Positions 1 to 8,339 of a stretch of DNA of 38,277 nucleotides are shown here, piece after piece. The notes under the pieces were generated by a model that had not been told where the DNA came from, made no database searches, and saw nothing but the letters and a program-made list of their open reading frames with translations. The position numbers and the translations under genes were made by a program. Origin of the DNA: Bradyrhizobium tropiciagri. Lineage in GTDB: Bacteria > Pseudomonadota > Alphaproteobacteria > Rhizobiales > Xanthobacteraceae. Position 1 is the stretch's first letter, and each line of letters opens with the position of its first letter. The stretch spans positions 1-38,277 of the forward strand of contig NZ_LFLZ01000081.1 in NCBI RefSeq assembly GCF_001189845.1, given 5' to 3'.

Positions 1-28
1 CTGGGAGCGAGTTTTGCGTCGTGGAGAC

Positions 29-98
29 GTCCCCCTCACCCGGAATTTGCGCGGCGCGCAAATTCGACCTCTCCCCGCAAGCGGGGCGAGGTGAAGTG
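29..98. repeat. Palindromic intergenic repeat, two hairpins
   Basis: Two adjacent inverted repeats are visible. The first has arms at 43-52 and 56-65 (GAATTTGCGC and its complement). The second has arms at 68-78 and 81-91 (CCTCTCCCCGC, then GCGGGGCGAGG, one mismatch). The CTCTCCCCG/CGGGG core and a CCCTCACCC flank resemble the hairpin at the other end of the window (38198-38240), so both probably belong to one dispersed repeat family. It may also act as a terminator for an upstream gene outside the window. Confidence 0.55.
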
Positions 99-141
99 TC
101 ACGGACGGCGCGTTCAAACCAGAACCTTCGGGGGATAGGCC

Positions 142-585
142 GTGCCGCATATCGTCAAAAGCACGATCCTGGATGCACCGACCGATGCGGTGTGGGCCGT
201 GCTGCGCGATTTCAACGGCCATGACCGCTGGCACCCGGCGGTCGCGACCAGCGGCATCGAGCGCGCGCAGCCATCCGACAAGATCGGCTGCGTCAGACGC
301 TTCAAGCTGAAGGACGGCGCCGAGCTGCGCGAACAGCTGCTGGCGCTATCCGACCTCGAACAATCGTTCAGCTACTGCCTGCTCGATACGCCGATCCCGA
401 TGTTCAATTACGTGGCGCATGTCCGCCTGCTGCCGGTCACCGACGGCGACCGCACCTTCTGGCACTGGGAATCGCGCTTCACGACGCGGACCGAGGACCG
501 GGACCGCATCACGCGGATGGTTGCGGAAGACATCTACCAGGCCGGTTTCGAGGCCATCCGCCGGCATCTGAAGGAGGCCGCGTAA
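142..585 (+). CDS. SRPBCC-family protein (CoxG/polyketide-cyclase-like)
   Basis: This 147-residue protein starts with GTG. It has the START/Bet v1-like pattern: an N-terminal strand and helix (PHIVKSTILDAPTDAVWAVL), a DFNGHDRWHPAV segment, and a long C-terminal helix (about 125-145). The family binds hydrophobic ligands in a deep pocket. It includes CoxG, which accompanies CO-dehydrogenase-type molybdenum enzymes, and small cyclases. The gene lies 15 bp upstream of the FAD subunit gene of a molybdenum hydroxylase and opens the operon. A role in substrate handling or enzyme maturation is inferred from that position only; no catalytic residues can be assigned. No strong Shine-Dalgarno sequence precedes the GTG (GGGGAT at 131-136), so the start is fairly but not fully secure. 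Confidence 0.8.
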   Translation: MPHIVKSTILDAPTDAVWAVLRDFNGHDRWHPAVATSGIERAQPSDKIGCVRRFKLKDGAELREQLLALSDLEQSFSYCLLDTPIPMFNYVAHVRLLPVTDGDRTFWHWESRFTTRTEDRDRITRMVAEDIYQAGFEAIRRHLKEAA

Positions 586-600
586 GCGGGAAAGGATATC

Positions 601-1419
601 ATGCCAGTCACGGTGAAGACCTTCACCAGCAGCCATGACGCCGCGGCGGCGCTGTCGTCGGATCGCAGCGCCCGCTATCTCGGCGGCGGCACGCTGGTGA
701 TGCGCGCGCTGAACGAGGGCGACATCTCGATCTCGACAATCGTGCGCGCCAGCGATCACGCGATGACGCGGATCGACGCGTCCGGCTCGCGGATCACGCT
801 CGGCGCCGGCGTCACCTTTGCGCGCATCCTGGCCGAGCGCGATCTCGGCTTCCTGCACGGCCCGGCCCGCTCGATCGGCGGCCCCGCGGTGCGCAACATG
901 GGCACGGTCGGCGGCAATCTGTTCGCGCCGGTGCCCTATGGCGACTTCACGGTCGCGATGCTCGCGCTGGATGCTGTCGTATCGGTACAAGGCGGGCTCG
1001 GCGGACGCGAGATCCCGATCGACGAGTTCCTGCAATCGCGTGACCGGCAGACCGGCGTGCTGGTGCTGGCGATCTCCTTCGCCAGGCCCGGCAGCACAGA
1101 GGCCTTCCGCTACCGCAAGATCGCGCGGATCAAGCCCAAGGGCGGCGCCGTGATCACGCTCGCGGCGCATCTTCCGGTCAACGGCAGCCGCATCGTGGGC
1201 GCCCGCATCGCCCTCGGCTCGATGGCGCCGACGCCGATCCGCGCTCGCGCCGCCGAGCGCGCGCTGGAAGGCCGCGCGCTCGATGCCTCCACGATCAGCG
1301 CGGCCGCCGCGGCGGCGGTCGAAGGAACGTCGCCCGGCGACAACGCGCTCGCCAGTGCCTGGTATCGCCGCGAGATCGTCGGCGTGCATCTCCGCCGCCT
1401 GTTGTCCGGTCAGGAATAA
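601..1419 (+). CDS. Molybdenum hydroxylase FAD-binding (medium) subunit
   Basis: This 272-residue protein matches the CoxM/XdhA-type FAD subunit of three-component molybdenum hydroxylases, whose usual length is about 270-290. Both diagnostic FAD loops are present: YLGGGTLV near residues 26-33 and MGTVGGNL near 100-107. A CO-dehydrogenase flavoprotein C-terminal domain follows from about residue 165. The subunit passes electrons from the 2Fe-2S subunit to an acceptor. AAAGGA lies 7 nt before the ATG. The gene is 15 bp after the SRPBCC gene and 5 bp before the iron-sulfur subunit gene, so the three subunits are co-transcribed. The substrate cannot be read from this subunit. Confidence 0.93.
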   Translation: MPVTVKTFTSSHDAAAALSSDRSARYLGGGTLVMRALNEGDISISTIVRASDHAMTRIDASGSRITLGAGVTFARILAERDLGFLHGPARSIGGPAVRNMGTVGGNLFAPVPYGDFTVAMLALDAVVSVQGGLGGREIPIDEFLQSRDRQTGVLVLAISFARPGSTEAFRYRKIARIKPKGGAVITLAAHLPVNGSRIVGARIALGSMAPTPIRARAAERALEGRALDASTISAAAAAAVEGTSPGDNALASAWYRREIVGVHLRRLLSGQE

Positions 1420-1424
1420 TCGCG

Positions 1425-1904
1425 ATGGCCAAGACTGCTCTTCAATTCCAGCATAACGGCCGTGACGTCGCGATCTTCGTCGACGGCGGCACCAATCTGC
1501 TGGTCGCGCTGCGCGAACTGATCGGCGACATGACGCCGAAATTCGGCTGCGGCCAGGGCGGCTGCGGCACCTGCAGCGTGCTGATCGACGGCGAGCTGCA
1601 TCTCTCCTGCCTGACGCTCGCCGAGACGGTCGCCGGCCGCTCGGTCGAGACGCTCGACGGCATCAAGGACGGCCCCAATCTGCACCCGTTGCAGCGCGCC
1701 TTCGCCGACAATTTCGCAGCGCAATGCGGCTATTGCACGCCGGGCATGCTGATGGCCGCCAAGGCGTTGCTCGACCGCAACCCGCAGCCGAGCCGGGCCG
1801 AAGTCGTCGAGGCGATCTCGGGCAATATCTGCCGCTGCACCGGCTATGAGCCGATCATCAACGCCGTGTTGGCTGCCTCGTCCGGCGGCCGGGCGCGCGC
1901 GTAA
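1425..1904 (+). CDS. Molybdenum hydroxylase 2Fe-2S (small) subunit
   Basis: This 159-residue protein has the complete cysteine set for the two [2Fe-2S] clusters of the CoxS/XdhC-type small subunit. Plant-ferredoxin-type cysteines are at 42, 47, 50 and 62 (GCGQGGCGTC, then LSC). The second cluster uses C101, C104 (CGYC), C136 and C138 (CRC). Length is typical. It relays electrons from the molybdopterin site to FAD. It sits between the FAD subunit gene and the molybdopterin subunit genes, with spacings of 5 and 12 bp. AGGAA lies 8 nt upstream of the ATG. No residue of either cluster is missing, so the enzyme should be redox competent. Confidence 0.95.
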   Translation: MAKTALQFQHNGRDVAIFVDGGTNLLVALRELIGDMTPKFGCGQGGCGTCSVLIDGELHLSCLTLAETVAGRSVETLDGIKDGPNLHPLQRAFADNFAAQCGYCTPGMLMAAKALLDRNPQPSRAEVVEAISGNICRCTGYEPIINAVLAASSGGRARA

Positions 1905-1916
1905 GGGAACAGTGCC

Positions 1917-3503
1917 ATGCTGGAATTGCGCAAGGATATCTTCGCTGACGAGCGCGACGATAATTTGAAGGAAATCGGCAAGGGCACGCAGCGCCAGGAC
2001 ATGCTCGGCCATGTCACCGGCACCTCGCCTTATTTCGACGATCACAAGCTGCAGGGCATGCTGCATCTGAAGGTGGTCCGCAGCGCCCATGCGCACGCAC
2101 GGCTGCGCCGCATCGACACTTCGGAGGCCGAACGGTCGCAGGGCGTGCGGCGCGTGATCCGCGCCTCCGACGTGCCGCGCAATCTGAATACGCTGCTCAG
2201 CCTGATCAATTTCGGCAAGGACGACGAGCCGTCGCTCGCGGTCGACAAGGTGCGCTACAAGGGCGAGCCGATCGTCGCCATCGTCGCCGACAGTCCGCGC
2301 GAGGCCTATGAGGCCATAGCGAAAGTCAAGATCGACTACGAGGTGCTGCCGGCGGTGTTTGACGTCGAGGACGCGCTGAAGCCGGGCGCGCCCGTGGTCA
2401 ACGAGGTCTATCCCAAGAACACCTTCACCTATCACGAGACCTATGATCGCCAGCAGCTGCGCTTTGGCGACGCCGACCGCGCGCTCGCCACCGCCGACCA
2501 CGTGCTGGAGCAGCGCTACCAGATGTCGCCGATCGAGCACGCGCCGACCGAGACCAACGGCTCGATCGCGGCGCCCGACACCAATGGCCGCTACATCGTC
2601 TACACCTCGACGCAGGCACTGTTCTTCTCGGTCGACACCTGCGCAAAAATCCTCGACGTGCCCTCCAACACCTTCCACTTCATCGGCGGCACCGTCGGCG
2701 GCGGCTTCGGCGGAAAGGTCGATACCTTGACCGAGCCGCTATGCATTCTCGGCGCGATGCTGACCGGACGCCCGGTGCGCTACGTGTTCGGGCGCGAGGA
2801 GGAGATGCAGTACGGCCCGCCGCGTGGCGCCGAGCGCATCTACATCAAGGACGGCGTGATGCACGACGGCCGCGTCGTCGCCCGCAAGGTGCGCGCCTAT
2901 TTCGACAGCGGCGCCTATACGCGGCTGTCGAGCTATGCGGCGGTGAAATGCGCCGCGCATCTGCCCGGCCCCTACACGATCCCGAACGTCCACGGCGACG
3001 TCTATTGCGTGTTCACCAACCGGACGCCCGCGACAGCGATGCGCGGCTTCGGCGTCACGGCGATGGATTTCGCGATCGAATGCCAGATGGACAAGCTGGC
3101 CCATCTCGTCGGCATGGACCCGATGGAGTTCCGGATCCTCAATGCGTATCGCGACGGCGACATGAAGGCGCATCGCCGCGAGGCCAAGAACACCGCGCTG
3201 ATCGAATGCGTGCAGGTCGCCGCCGAGAAAGCCAAATGGCCGCTCCGCGAGGACTTCAAGCGAATGTCGTCGCGCAAGGATGGCGGCGGCGCCCGCGCTG
3301 CCGTGACACCGACCCCGCGTGAGACGCATGCGCCGACGCCCGCACCATCCCAGCAGCGCACGACGTATGACCGCGCACCGGCCGCGAGCCGCGAGCCGCC
3401 ACCACCGCCCCCTCAGCCAACGCCACCTTCTCCGCCGCGGCCGAGCGCGCCGTCGCATGGCGCCACCCGCTTCTCTTCCGTCTTCGGCACCAGGAGGCGC
3501 TGA
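1917..3503 (+). CDS. Molybdopterin-binding subunit, N-terminal half, Pro-rich tail
   Basis: This 528-residue protein carries the first part of a xanthine dehydrogenase-type large subunit: the a/b hammerhead domain (about 20-150) and the first molybdopterin domain. The cofactor motif GGGFGGK is at 261-267 and the active-site loop AMRGFG at 374-379. This loop resembles xanthine or nicotinate dehydrogenases more than the CSFR loop of true CO dehydrogenase. From about residue 455 the sequence becomes a Pro/Ala/Arg-rich linker (with PPPPPP near 493) and then stops. The second half of the subunit is the next gene. Large subunits are normally one chain of 750-800 residues, so this is a split form. 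The join is not a simple frameshift, because the second gene has its own ribosome-binding site. Confidence 0.88.
   Translation: MLELRKDIFADERDDNLKEIGKGTQRQDMLGHVTGTSPYFDDHKLQGMLHLKVVRSAHAHARLRRIDTSEAERSQGVRRVIRASDVPRNLNTLLSLINFGKDDEPSLAVDKVRYKGEPIVAIVADSPREAYEAIAKVKIDYEVLPAVFDVEDALKPGAPVVNEVYPKNTFTYHETYDRQQLRFGDADRALATADHVLEQRYQMSPIEHAPTETNGSIAAPDTNGRYIVYTSTQALFFSVDTCAKILDVPSNTFHFIGGTVGGGFGGKVDTLTEPLCILGAMLTGRPVRYVFGREEEMQYGPPRGAERIYIKDGVMHDGRVVARKVRAYFDSGAYTRLSSYAAVKCAAHLPGPYTIPNVHGDVYCVFTNRTPATAMRGFGVTAMDFAIECQMDKLAHLVGMDPMEFRILNAYRDGDMKAHRREAKNTALIECVQVAAEKAKWPLREDFKRMSSRKDGGGARAAVTPTPRETHAPTPAPSQQRTTYDRAPAASREPPPPPPQPTPPSPPRPSAPSHGATRFSSVFGTRRR
3492..3497 (+). promoter_or_regulatory. Ribosome-binding site supporting the split-subunit start
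   Basis: AGGAGG lies 8 nt before the ATG at 3506 and overlaps the last codons of the preceding gene, whose TGA is at 3501-3503. This near-perfect Shine-Dalgarno sequence supports real initiation of the second molybdopterin-subunit gene and argues against the split being a sequencing artefact. Confidence 0.75.
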
Positions 3504-3505
3504 TC

Positions 3506-4528
3506 ATGACAAGGCATCGCGGACGCGGCATCGCGTCGGTCAATTATCCCATCGGCATGAATCTCGGCGGCGATCCGAGCCAGGCGCTGGTGCACTCCAA
3601 TCCGAGCGGCAAGTTCACCGTCGCGCTGTCCTCGATCGATCTCGGCCAAGGCATGAAGTCGGTGACCCGGCAGATCTGCGCCGAGACACTCGGCGTCCCG
3701 GTCGAGGACGTCTATGTCGACACCGCTGATTCCGACACCGGCCCGCATTGCATGGGCTCGTTCGCCTCGCGCGGCACCCATCGCGTCGGCAACGCCGTGA
3801 TGGCGGCAGCGCGCGAGGCCCGCGGCGTGATGATGGAGGCCGCAGCCGAGGAGCTCGAGGTGAATGCCGCCGATCTCGAGACCGACGGCCGCGGCAACAT
3901 CCACGTCAAGGGCGCCCCGCACCGCTCGATCTCGACCAAGGACGTCGCAATCGCCGCGCAATTCAAGCAGGGCAAGACCATCTCCGGCCGCGGCATCTTC
4001 CTGGTGCCGCTGTCCGACGTCGATCCCGAGACCGGCGAGATGTCGCCGGCGACCTGCTACGCGCATGCCTGCCTGGTCGCCGAGGTCGAGGTCGACGACG
4101 AGACCGGCGAGGTCGACATGGTCAGGATGGACTCGGCCTATGAGCTCGGCCGCGCACTCAATCCGCGGCTGGTCGAGCAGCAGTTGGTCGGCGGCGCCTG
4201 GATGGGCGTCAGCCACGCGCTCTACGAGACGCCGGAGCCATATTACCCGGAGCCGGTGCACGGCCCGCGCGATTTCGTCGAATATCTGATGCCGGGCCCC
4301 GGCGACATCTGTCCGCACGACATCGCGGTGCTGGAGCGCCCCGCGCCCGACGGCCCGTTCGGCGCCAAGGGGCCGGGCGAGATGTGCGCCAATCCGGTGC
4401 TGCCTGCGGTCGCGAATGCGATCTTCAATGCGGTCGGGGTGCGGATCGACGATCTGCCGATCACGCCGGAGAAGGTGTTGCGCGCGATCAAGGCGCAGGG
4501 CGGCGCGCGGCCGCAGCCGCGGCGCTGA
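3506..4528 (+). CDS. Molybdopterin-binding subunit, C-terminal half
   Basis: This 340-residue protein is the second molybdopterin domain of a xanthine dehydrogenase-type large subunit. It has the RGRGIA entry motif (5-10), the DLGQGM loop (45-50), SFASRGTH (85-92) and GAKGPGE (286-292). In the family the Glu of the last motif (E292) is the catalytic base that activates the Mo-OH2 ligand. Together with the preceding gene it would rebuild a complete active site. The two chains therefore probably associate, giving a four-polypeptide enzyme. The gene starts 2 bp after the preceding stop. It is followed after 9 bp by a MoxR-type ATPase gene. Substrate unknown. Confidence 0.9.
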   Translation: MTRHRGRGIASVNYPIGMNLGGDPSQALVHSNPSGKFTVALSSIDLGQGMKSVTRQICAETLGVPVEDVYVDTADSDTGPHCMGSFASRGTHRVGNAVMAAAREARGVMMEAAAEELEVNAADLETDGRGNIHVKGAPHRSISTKDVAIAAQFKQGKTISGRGIFLVPLSDVDPETGEMSPATCYAHACLVAEVEVDDETGEVDMVRMDSAYELGRALNPRLVEQQLVGGAWMGVSHALYETPEPYYPEPVHGPRDFVEYLMPGPGDICPHDIAVLERPAPDGPFGAKGPGEMCANPVLPAVANAIFNAVGVRIDDLPITPEKVLRAIKAQGGARPQPRR

Positions 4529-4537
4529 GGTTCTGAT

Positions 4538-5419
4538 ATGCCGGTCCGCAACAACATCGTCGGCATCGACAGCCCCGAGGCGCTCGAGAAGGCGCTGCGC
4601 GCGGCCTATTACCTCGCCGACGACGGCATCGCGACCGCCTCCTATCTCTCGCTCGCGCTCGGCAAGCCGCTGTTGCTCGAGGGCGCGCCGGGGGTCGGCA
4701 AGACCGAGGCCGCGAAGGCGATCGCCGCCGTGCTCGGCCGCAAACTGATCCGCCTGCAATGCTATGAAGGCATCGACGCCGCGGCTGCGCTCTACGAGTG
4801 GAACTATCCGCGCCAGATGCTGGCGATCCGGCAAGCCGGTGAGGAGAGCATCGACATCTACGGCGAGTCCTTCCTGATCGAACGTCCGATGCTGGCCGCG
4901 CTGCGTGCGCCGGATGCGACCGTGCTGCTGATCGACGAAATCGACCGCGCCGACCAGGAGTTCGAGGCCTTCCTGCTCGAATTCCTCTCCGACTTCCAGA
5001 TCTCTATCCCGGAGCGCGGCACCATCCGCGCCGCCGAGCATCCCGTCGTGGTGCTGACCTCGAACCGGACCCGCGATCTGCACGAGGCGCTGCGGCGCCG
5101 TTGCGTCTATCACTGGATCGATTATCCGAACGCCGAGCGCGAGGCCCGGATCGTGATGATGCGCGCCTCCAGCGTCGCCGAAGCCACTGCCCGCGCCGTC
5201 GTCGCCGCGGTCGGCCGGCTGCGCCGCGAGCCGCTGAGCAAGGCACCGGGCATTGCCGAGGCGGTCGACTGGGCAGAAGCCGCGACGTTGCTCAACAAGG
5301 GCGGCGCGCGCTGGCCGGACGCGTTCAAGCGCTCGATCGGCGTCGCGCTGAAGGACGAGGAGGACCTGCACTTCATCTCGCCCCGGCTCGATGCGATCAT
5401 TGCGGAGGCAGCCGCGTGA
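4538..5419 (+). CDS. MoxR-family AAA+ ATPase (CoxD-like)
   Basis: This 293-residue protein has Walker A GAPGVGKT at 49-56, Walker B LLIDEID at 129-135, a sensor-1 Asn at 175 (TSNRTRD) and an arginine-rich RRR stretch at 185-187. These features define the MoxR/CoxD AAA+ group. Such ATPases work with VWA-domain partners to mature or activate metalloenzymes. CoxD is needed for assembly of the copper-molybdenum site of CO dehydrogenase. The gene is directly downstream of the hydroxylase subunits and overlaps the VWA gene by 4 bp (GTGA), so translational coupling is likely. Its inferred role is post-translational activation of the upstream molybdenum enzyme. Confidence 0.93.
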   Translation: MPVRNNIVGIDSPEALEKALRAAYYLADDGIATASYLSLALGKPLLLEGAPGVGKTEAAKAIAAVLGRKLIRLQCYEGIDAAAALYEWNYPRQMLAIRQAGEESIDIYGESFLIERPMLAALRAPDATVLLIDEIDRADQEFEAFLLEFLSDFQISIPERGTIRAAEHPVVVLTSNRTRDLHEALRRRCVYHWIDYPNAEREARIVMMRASSVAEATARAVVAAVGRLRREPLSKAPGIAEAVDWAEAATLLNKGGARWPDAFKRSIGVALKDEEDLHFISPRLDAIIAEAAA

Positions 5420-6534
5420 GCGACGATCTCAAGCTGCCGCGCGCCGCGCGGATCTTCGTATCGTTTGTCGCGCTGCTGCGCGCCAACGGCTTCTCGGTCG
5501 CGCCGGAGCAGACGACGAGCTTTCTGGCGGCGATCGAACTGCTTGGGCCGCGCAGCCTCGAGCACATCCGCCGGGCCGGGCTTGCCACACTGGCGCCACC
5601 GCCGGAACGCCGCGCGACATATGACCGGCTGTTCGACATCCATTTCCGCGGCGCCGAGGCGATCGAGCTGGCCGAGGGCGAGGACGAGGAGACTGTCCGC
5701 CTGCAGGAGGAGGGTCGCGGCGACGACGAGCCGCCGCTCGCCGACGAAGCCAACGAATCGGGCCTCGCGGCGGCGCGCGCCGAAGCGCTGGTCGAACGCC
5801 GCTTTGCGCAAGTCCCAACCAGCGATCCGCTGCGCCAACTGTCGCGCGAGGCGGCCCGGCGACTGCCGCGAAGGCGGGGCCACCGGCGGCGGCGTGCGCG
5901 CAGCGGCCCGTTCGCCGATCTGCGCCGGACGCTGCGTGACAGCGTGCGCAATGACGGCGAGGTGCTGCGGCTCGGGCGCATGCGCCGCCGCCAGCGCCCG
6001 CGCAAGATGCTGCTCCTGATCGACGTCTCCGGCTCGATGAAGGCGCGCACCGAGGAGAACATGCGGCTCGCGCATGCGCTGGTGCAGGTGGCCGGCAACG
6101 TCGAGGTGTTCACCTTCGGCACGCGGCTGACCCGCGTTACATCAGCGCTGCGGCTGAAGCGGCGGGAGCAGGCCCTGAATGCGGCCTCGTTCCTGGTCAG
6201 CGACTGGGACGGCGGCACAAGGATCGGCGACGCGTTGCAAGCCTTCCTCGCGGTGCCGCGGTTCGGCGGATATGCCCGCGGCGCAGCCGTCGTGATCGTC
6301 TCCGACGGCCTCGAGCGCGGCGATCCGGCTGCGCTACGTGATGCGGCGGCAAAGCTGTCGCGCCGGGCCTGGCGCGTGAGCTGGCTGACGCCGCTCGCGA
6401 CCGCGCCCGGCTTCAAGCCGCAAACCGAGGCGCTGATCGCGATCCAGCGCTTCGTCGATGATCTCGTGGATGGCGGATCGAGCGCGGCCGTGGTCGCGCA
6501 TCTGCTGTCGCTCGGAACAAGGAGAGCTGCGTGA
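5416..6534 (+). CDS. VWA-domain protein (CoxE-like)
   Basis: The GTG start at 5416 overlaps the stop of the ATPase gene (GTGA), giving 372 residues. The N-terminal 130 residues are helical with an acidic stretch (about 86-112). A very basic Arg-rich segment follows (about 148-197). The von Willebrand A domain carries the metal-ion-dependent adhesion site DVSGSM at 203-208, with the TRIG and SDG loops further on. CoxE-type proteins pair with MoxR ATPases as substrate adaptors in metalloenzyme maturation. The frame stays open upstream of 5416, but that part overlaps the ATPase gene and lacks family similarity. The stop overlaps the next start by 4 bp. Confidence 0.92.
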   Translation: MSDDLKLPRAARIFVSFVALLRANGFSVAPEQTTSFLAAIELLGPRSLEHIRRAGLATLAPPPERRATYDRLFDIHFRGAEAIELAEGEDEETVRLQEEGRGDDEPPLADEANESGLAAARAEALVERRFAQVPTSDPLRQLSREAARRLPRRRGHRRRRARSGPFADLRRTLRDSVRNDGEVLRLGRMRRRQRPRKMLLLIDVSGSMKARTEENMRLAHALVQVAGNVEVFTFGTRLTRVTSALRLKRREQALNAASFLVSDWDGGTRIGDALQAFLAVPRFGGYARGAAVVIVSDGLERGDPAALRDAAAKLSRRAWRVSWLTPLATAPGFKPQTEALIAIQRFVDDLVDGGSSAAVVAHLLSLGTRRAA

Positions 6535-7421
6535 CTGGAATCGTCGACGGACATCATCACATCTGGCGTCAGGCCGATCTCGCCTGGCTGTCCGGCCCGA
6601 TGCAGCCGCGCATCTTCGGCCCCTATGAGCCGATCCGCCGCGACTATCCGATCGAAGAATATCTCGACGACCTCAAGGGCAGCGGCGTCACCCGCTCGGT
6701 CTACGTCCAGACCAACTGGCCGAACGGCCAGTTCGAGGACGAGGCGGCCTGGGTGCAGCAGACGGCGGATCAGCATGGCTGGCCGCACGCGCTCGTCGCC
6801 TATGCCGATTTTTCCTCAGGCGACGTCCGGCCGCAACTCGATCGGCTGAAGCGCTACCCGCTGGTGCGCGGCGTTCGCATGCAGCTGCACTGGCACGACA
6901 ACCCGCTCTATCGCTTCGCGGCGCGGCCCGATCTCTGCAGCGATCCAGTGATCCGGCGCAATATCGGCCATCTCGCCGACTACGGCTGGAGTTTTGACCT
7001 GCAGGTGTTCGCGCCGCAGATGGCCGATGCCGCCGGGCTCGCCGAGGCCTGCCCCAATGTGACGTTCATCCTGCAACATGCCGGCATGCTGGAAGATCTG
7101 ACGCCGCAGGGCCGGGCCGCCTGGCGCACCGGCATGGCGCGGCTCGCGCAATGTCCCAACGTGGTGTCGAAGCTGTCGGGGCTTGGCACCTTCATCCATC
7201 GCAACGATGCCGCGCATATCGCCGGCATCGTGACCGACACCGTCGCGATCTTCGGTGCGGACCGCTGCCTGTTCGGCTCGAACTTTCCGATCGAGAAGCT
7301 GTGGACCAGCTACCGCGATCTGATCGATGCCTTCAAGGCGGCCGCCGAACGGCTCAGCCGGGAGCAGCGCGCTGCGATCTTCGGCACGACGGCGACGCGG
7401 GTCTATCGGCTGGAGCCATAG
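6531..7421 (+). CDS. Amidohydrolase-2 family TIM-barrel hydrolase
   Basis: This 296-residue protein starts with GTG and is coupled to the VWA gene by a GTGA overlap. It has the N-terminal DGHHHIW motif (6-12) and the LQHAG strand-6 motif of amidohydrolase family 2 (fuconolactonase, LigI and related lactonases and decarboxylases). At the barrel strand that usually ends in Asp (GSDWP in many members) this protein has GSNFP, so the canonical acid is Asn. I recall the same substitution in other members, so it may define a subgroup rather than an inactive protein. In this operon it probably hydrolyses a ring-opened or lactone product of the molybdenum hydroxylase. Confidence 0.87.
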   Translation: MTGIVDGHHHIWRQADLAWLSGPMQPRIFGPYEPIRRDYPIEEYLDDLKGSGVTRSVYVQTNWPNGQFEDEAAWVQQTADQHGWPHALVAYADFSSGDVRPQLDRLKRYPLVRGVRMQLHWHDNPLYRFAARPDLCSDPVIRRNIGHLADYGWSFDLQVFAPQMADAAGLAEACPNVTFILQHAGMLEDLTPQGRAAWRTGMARLAQCPNVVSKLSGLGTFIHRNDAAHIAGIVTDTVAIFGADRCLFGSNFPIEKLWTSYRDLIDAFKAAAERLSREQRAAIFGTTATRVYRLEP

Positions 7422-7472
7422 CCGCGCCGCAGGCACGAACATAACAACGAACATGAATTTGGAGGGAGAGCG

Positions 7473-8321
7473 ATGCCGTTGGAGATCAAGATTCTGGACT
7501 ATGGCGATATCGAGCTGGAATCGAGCTTCCTCGTGCTCGGGCACAATTGCGGCCGCACCCGCCGCGTGCTGACGCTCGGCTTCCTGATCCTCGGCGGCCC
7601 CTACCCCGTGCTGGTCGATACCGGCTACCGCTCCAACCAGATCATGGAGACGCTCGGCATGCGCGGGCTCCAGTTCCACGAGAACATGATCGAGAACCAG
7701 CTCGCCCGCCACGGCGTGCGGATGGGTGACGTCCGCTTCGTCTGCCACACCCATCTGCACATCGATCACGCCGGCAAGGACGACCTGTTCCCGATGAACA
7801 CGACCGTCGTCCTGAACCGCAAGGAGCTGGAATATTCGGTCTCCGGCCTGATGCATCCGCAATATCCCGCGCCCGACATCAAGCACCTGATCGACCGCCT
7901 GCACACCAAGAGCGCGCTGCGCTTCCTCGACCTCGAGATCACCGGCCCGGTCGAGCTGATGCCCGGCGTCTATTGCGATGCCGCCAACGCCCACACCGAA
8001 GGCTCGATGAACATCCACGTCCACACCGCCGACGGCATCGCGACGATCTGCGGCGACGTGATCTACGATTTCAACGACCAGATCGTGAACCCGTTCAACG
8101 AGATCCACGACGCCGAGCCGCGCACCACCGGCAACCACGGCACCAGCAAGCGCGCCGAGAAGGCCGCGATCAAGAAGCTGCTCTCCAACTCGCGCTATCT
8201 GCTGCCGGTGCATGATCGCCCCGCCAAGATCGAGGGCGGCATGGTGGTGGGCCGCCTGCACGACCAGGTGCCCGGGCCAGTCGTGCAGAGCCTGCCGCAA
8301 CGCAGCTGGTTCCCGGCATAA
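7473..8321 (+). CDS. Metallo-beta-lactamase-fold lactonase (AHL-lactonase family)
   Basis: This 282-residue protein carries the binuclear-zinc signature HTHLHIDHAG (92-101, HxHxDH at 94-99). Other metal ligands are visible in AHTEGSMNIHV, CGDVIYD and LPVHD near the C-terminus. This is the layout of the N-acyl homoserine lactonase (AttM/AiiA-like) family. GGAGGGAGAG precedes the ATG. The 51-bp gap to the amidohydrolase gene is the widest so far in the operon. Quorum quenching is possible, but the catabolic context favours hydrolysis of a lactone or cyclic ester made within this pathway. Activity on acyl-homoserine lactones cannot be told from sequence. Confidence 0.88.
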   Translation: MPLEIKILDYGDIELESSFLVLGHNCGRTRRVLTLGFLILGGPYPVLVDTGYRSNQIMETLGMRGLQFHENMIENQLARHGVRMGDVRFVCHTHLHIDHAGKDDLFPMNTTVVLNRKELEYSVSGLMHPQYPAPDIKHLIDRLHTKSALRFLDLEITGPVELMPGVYCDAANAHTEGSMNIHVHTADGIATICGDVIYDFNDQIVNPFNEIHDAEPRTTGNHGTSKRAEKAAIKKLLSNSRYLLPVHDRPAKIEGGMVVGRLHDQVPGPVVQSLPQRSWFPA

Positions 8322-8339
8322 CAGCGAAGGCCTGTCACG

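Noticed and set aside
1917..4528. Treating the split molybdopterin subunit as a sixth frameshift error
   Set aside because: The second gene has its own strong ribosome-binding site and the first ends in a long linker tail rather than abrupt shadow sequence.
3413..5371. Open frame of about 650 codons on the minus strand
   Set aside because: Antisense to the molybdopterin subunit and MoxR genes. No ribosome-binding site and no recognisable domain.
7473..8321. Quorum-quenching function for the MBL-fold protein
   Set aside because: The family fits AHL lactonases, but the operon is catabolic and no quorum-sensing gene is near, so I do not claim it.
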